Shown here: positions 62,648 to 64,000 of the stretch, one piece after another | How the letters are laid out: every line of letters begins with the position of its first letter | Numbering within the stretch: position 1 is the stretch's first letter | Origin: Massilia soli | Lineage (GTDB): Bacteria; Pseudomonadota; Gammaproteobacteria; Burkholderiales; Burkholderiaceae_D | DNA: 64,000 nt | Direction: 5' to 3' | Assembly: GCF_016809835.1 (NCBI RefSeq) | Contig: NZ_JAFBIL020000003.1 | Coordinates: 124,001-188,000, forward strand | Program-made: the position numbers and the translations under genes | The notes under the pieces: model-generated | Told to the model about the DNA's origin: nothing | Database searches by the model: none | What the model saw: only the letters and a program-made list of their open reading frames with translations

Positions 62648-62654
62648 CCGCGTC

Positions 62655-63344
62655 ATGGCAGCCGATAAAACCACTGTACTGATTGTAGAAGACGAACCGG
62701 CCATCATCGAACTGGTCACCTTTTCGCTGCGCGAAGCCGGCTGGAACGTCTGCTCGGTACAGAACTGCGCGGCGGCCTGGGAATTCATCCAGAACCGCAC
62801 GCCGCAGCTGATCTTGCTGGACTGGATGCTGCCCGACCAGACCGGCCTGCGCCTGCTGTCGCGGATCCGCTCGGACCGCGACTTCAAGGACATTCCGGTC
62901 ATCATGCTGACGGCCAAGAGCATGGAAGAAGACAAGCTGGCGGGCCTGGACACCGGCGCCGACGACTATGTCACCAAGCCGTTCTCGCCGAAAGAGCTGC
63001 TGGCGCGCGCGCGCGCGCTGCTGCGCCGCAAGAGCCCGGAACATGCGCAGGAAGTCATGTCGGCCGGCGCGGTGACGCTCGACCCGGCCAGCTTCACCGT
63101 CGAGATCGACAAGCAGAAGATCGACATCGGCCACGCCGAGTTCAAGCTGCTGAAGTTCTTGATGGCGCACCGCGAACGGGTGTTCTCGCGCAGCCAGCTG
63201 CTCGACAAGGTGTGGGGCGACCATGTCGCCATCGAAGAGCGCACCGTCGACGTCCATGTCCTGCGGCTGCGCAAGGCGCTGAAGGAATCGGAATACCTGA
63301 TCAAGACCATCCGCAGCGTCGGCTACATGCTCTCAGAAAAATAA
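62655..63344 (+). CDS. phoB: Response regulator PhoB
   Basis: 229-residue OmpR-type regulator. Receiver acids DE (about 14) and phospho-acceptor Asp in ILLDWMLPDQ; winged-helix C-terminus RTVDVHVLRLRKAL. ATG 62655 was chosen; the frame extends upstream into phoU. It activates Pho-box promoters such as that of pstS. Confidence 0.95.
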   Translation: MAADKTTVLIVEDEPAIIELVTFSLREAGWNVCSVQNCAAAWEFIQNRTPQLILLDWMLPDQTGLRLLSRIRSDRDFKDIPVIMLTAKSMEEDKLAGLDTGADDYVTKPFSPKELLARARALLRRKSPEHAQEVMSAGAVTLDPASFTVEIDKQKIDIGHAEFKLLKFLMAHRERVFSRSQLLDKVWGDHVAIEERTVDVHVLRLRKALKESEYLIKTIRSVGYMLSEK

Positions 63345-63347
63345 AAC

Positions 63348-64000
63348 ATGAATCCAAAGCTGCTGTTCTGGATCCCCGCGCTGCTGCGCATGGTGTTTGT
63401 CATGGCTGGCGCCAGCATCATCTGGTGGCTGTTCGGCGCCGCCTACGGGCTCGGCTTCGCGCTGCTGGCGGTGATGGCGATGCTGTTTACCCAGCTGTCC
63501 TACCTGAGCCAGCTGAACGTCTGGCTCGACAATCCGCACAGCTCCAAGCTGCCCGACGGCTGGGGTTCCTGGACTGAAATCTTTTCCCGCCTGTACCGCC
63601 TGCGCCGCGACGACGAGCGCCACCAGGCCGAGCTGACCGAATGGCTGGCGCGCTTCCGCCAGGCCATGCACCTGCTGCCCGACGGCGTCGCCATCATGGA
63701 CGACGTGCTGTTCCTCGAATGGTGCAACCCGGCCGCCGAACGGCACCTGGGACTGACGCTGGAGCGCGACAAGGGCATGCGCGTGACCAACCTGATCCGC
63801 CACCCCGACTTCATCGACTACATCATCCTCGGGCGCTACGAGCAGCCGCTGACCCTGAGCCTGCGCGACCGCAAGCTGATCGTCCAGCTGATTCCGTTTG
63901 AAAACCGGCGCCAGATCCTGGTGACGCACGATGCCACCGAGACCGACCGCATCGAAGAGATGCGCCGCGACTTCATCGCCAACGCCTCGCACGAACTGCG
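63348..64000 (+). CDS. phoR: Phosphate sensor kinase PhoR, 5' part
   Basis: First 217 codons of PhoR; cut by the window end. ATG 63348, 3 bases after phoB. Two hydrophobic helices (about residues 7-30 and 33-55), a PAS domain (HLLPDGVAIMDD, about 105-200), and the start of the H-box FIANASHELR, where the window stops. Kinase domain not seen. Confidence 0.93.
   Translation, partial: MNPKLLFWIPALLRMVFVMAGASIIWWLFGAAYGLGFALLAVMAMLFTQLSYLSQLNVWLDNPHSSKLPDGWGSWTEIFSRLYRLRRDDERHQAELTEWLARFRQAMHLLPDGVAIMDDVLFLEWCNPAAERHLGLTLERDKGMRVTNLIRHPDFIDYIILGRYEQPLTLSLRDRKLIVQLIPFENRRQILVTHDATETDRIEEMRRDFIANASHEL

Noticed and set aside
1-64000. CRISPR array, tRNA, rRNA, insertion sequence or phage genes
   Set aside because: None seen: no regularly spaced repeats, no cloverleaf-like text noticed by eye, no transposase, integrase or phage structural protein among the reading frames.

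Overview
This is a GC-rich, gene-dense chromosomal window from a betaproteobacterium. Gene content and protein style fit Oxalobacteraceae, Massilia/Telluria/Duganella type: PhnD-like transport, DUF1415/DUF1289/DUF1853 proteins, pst-pho with ppk and sixA, and small lineage-specific proteins. The genus is an inference from recall. I see no rRNA, tRNA, insertion sequence, prophage or CRISPR array.

Layout. 1-13.4 kb: the 3' end of a cytochrome bd-type oxidase gene (cydB), a YXWGXW-type secreted protein, a DUF885 peptidase, a Fur-box-flanked divergent pair (PepSY membrane protein and TonB receptor), a KaiC-like ATPase coupled to a histidine kinase, an M4 protease, an M23 peptidase and an L,D-transpeptidase. 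13.5-17 kb: a chemoreceptor with a CheR-tether-like C-terminus, CheW and an esterase. 17-19.6 kb: SRAP/YedK and a run of very small proteins. 19.6-25.8 kb: two c-di-GMP-type proteins (one with a broken GGDEF signature), exopolyphosphatase, a histone H1-like protein and an HTH-like protein.

25.9-37.7 kb is the most notable part. A five-gene phosphonate-family ABC importer faces egtD-egtB (ergothioneine synthesis). About 2.3 kb further on lie a SelD homologue, a GT-B glycosyltransferase and a second, divergent EgtB homologue. These three match the described selenoneine pathway, senC-senB-senA. Together they give a plausible route: selenium-oxyanion uptake (inferred), selenide to selenophosphate (SenC), selenosugar formation (SenB), and selenium insertion into hercynine (SenA). 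EgtD supplies the hercynine shared with the sulfur branch (EgtB).

37.7-49.5 kb: a DEAD-box RNA helicase, MltD, DUF1415/DUF1289/DUF1993 proteins, a large PAS-GGDEF-EAL protein, a thioredoxin-like protein, then the overlapping run tsaB-rimI-UDG-like-DUF1853. 49.5-55.6 kb: a perfect 33-bp inverted repeat, LplT-like transporter, alr-radA, a PuuA-like glutamine synthetase, a tiny membrane protein and SixA. 55.7-64 kb: ppk1 faces the phosphate regulon pstS-pstC-pstA-pstB-phoU-phoB-phoR, with a Pho box before pstS and a long palindromic element between pstS and pstC. phoR is cut by the window end.
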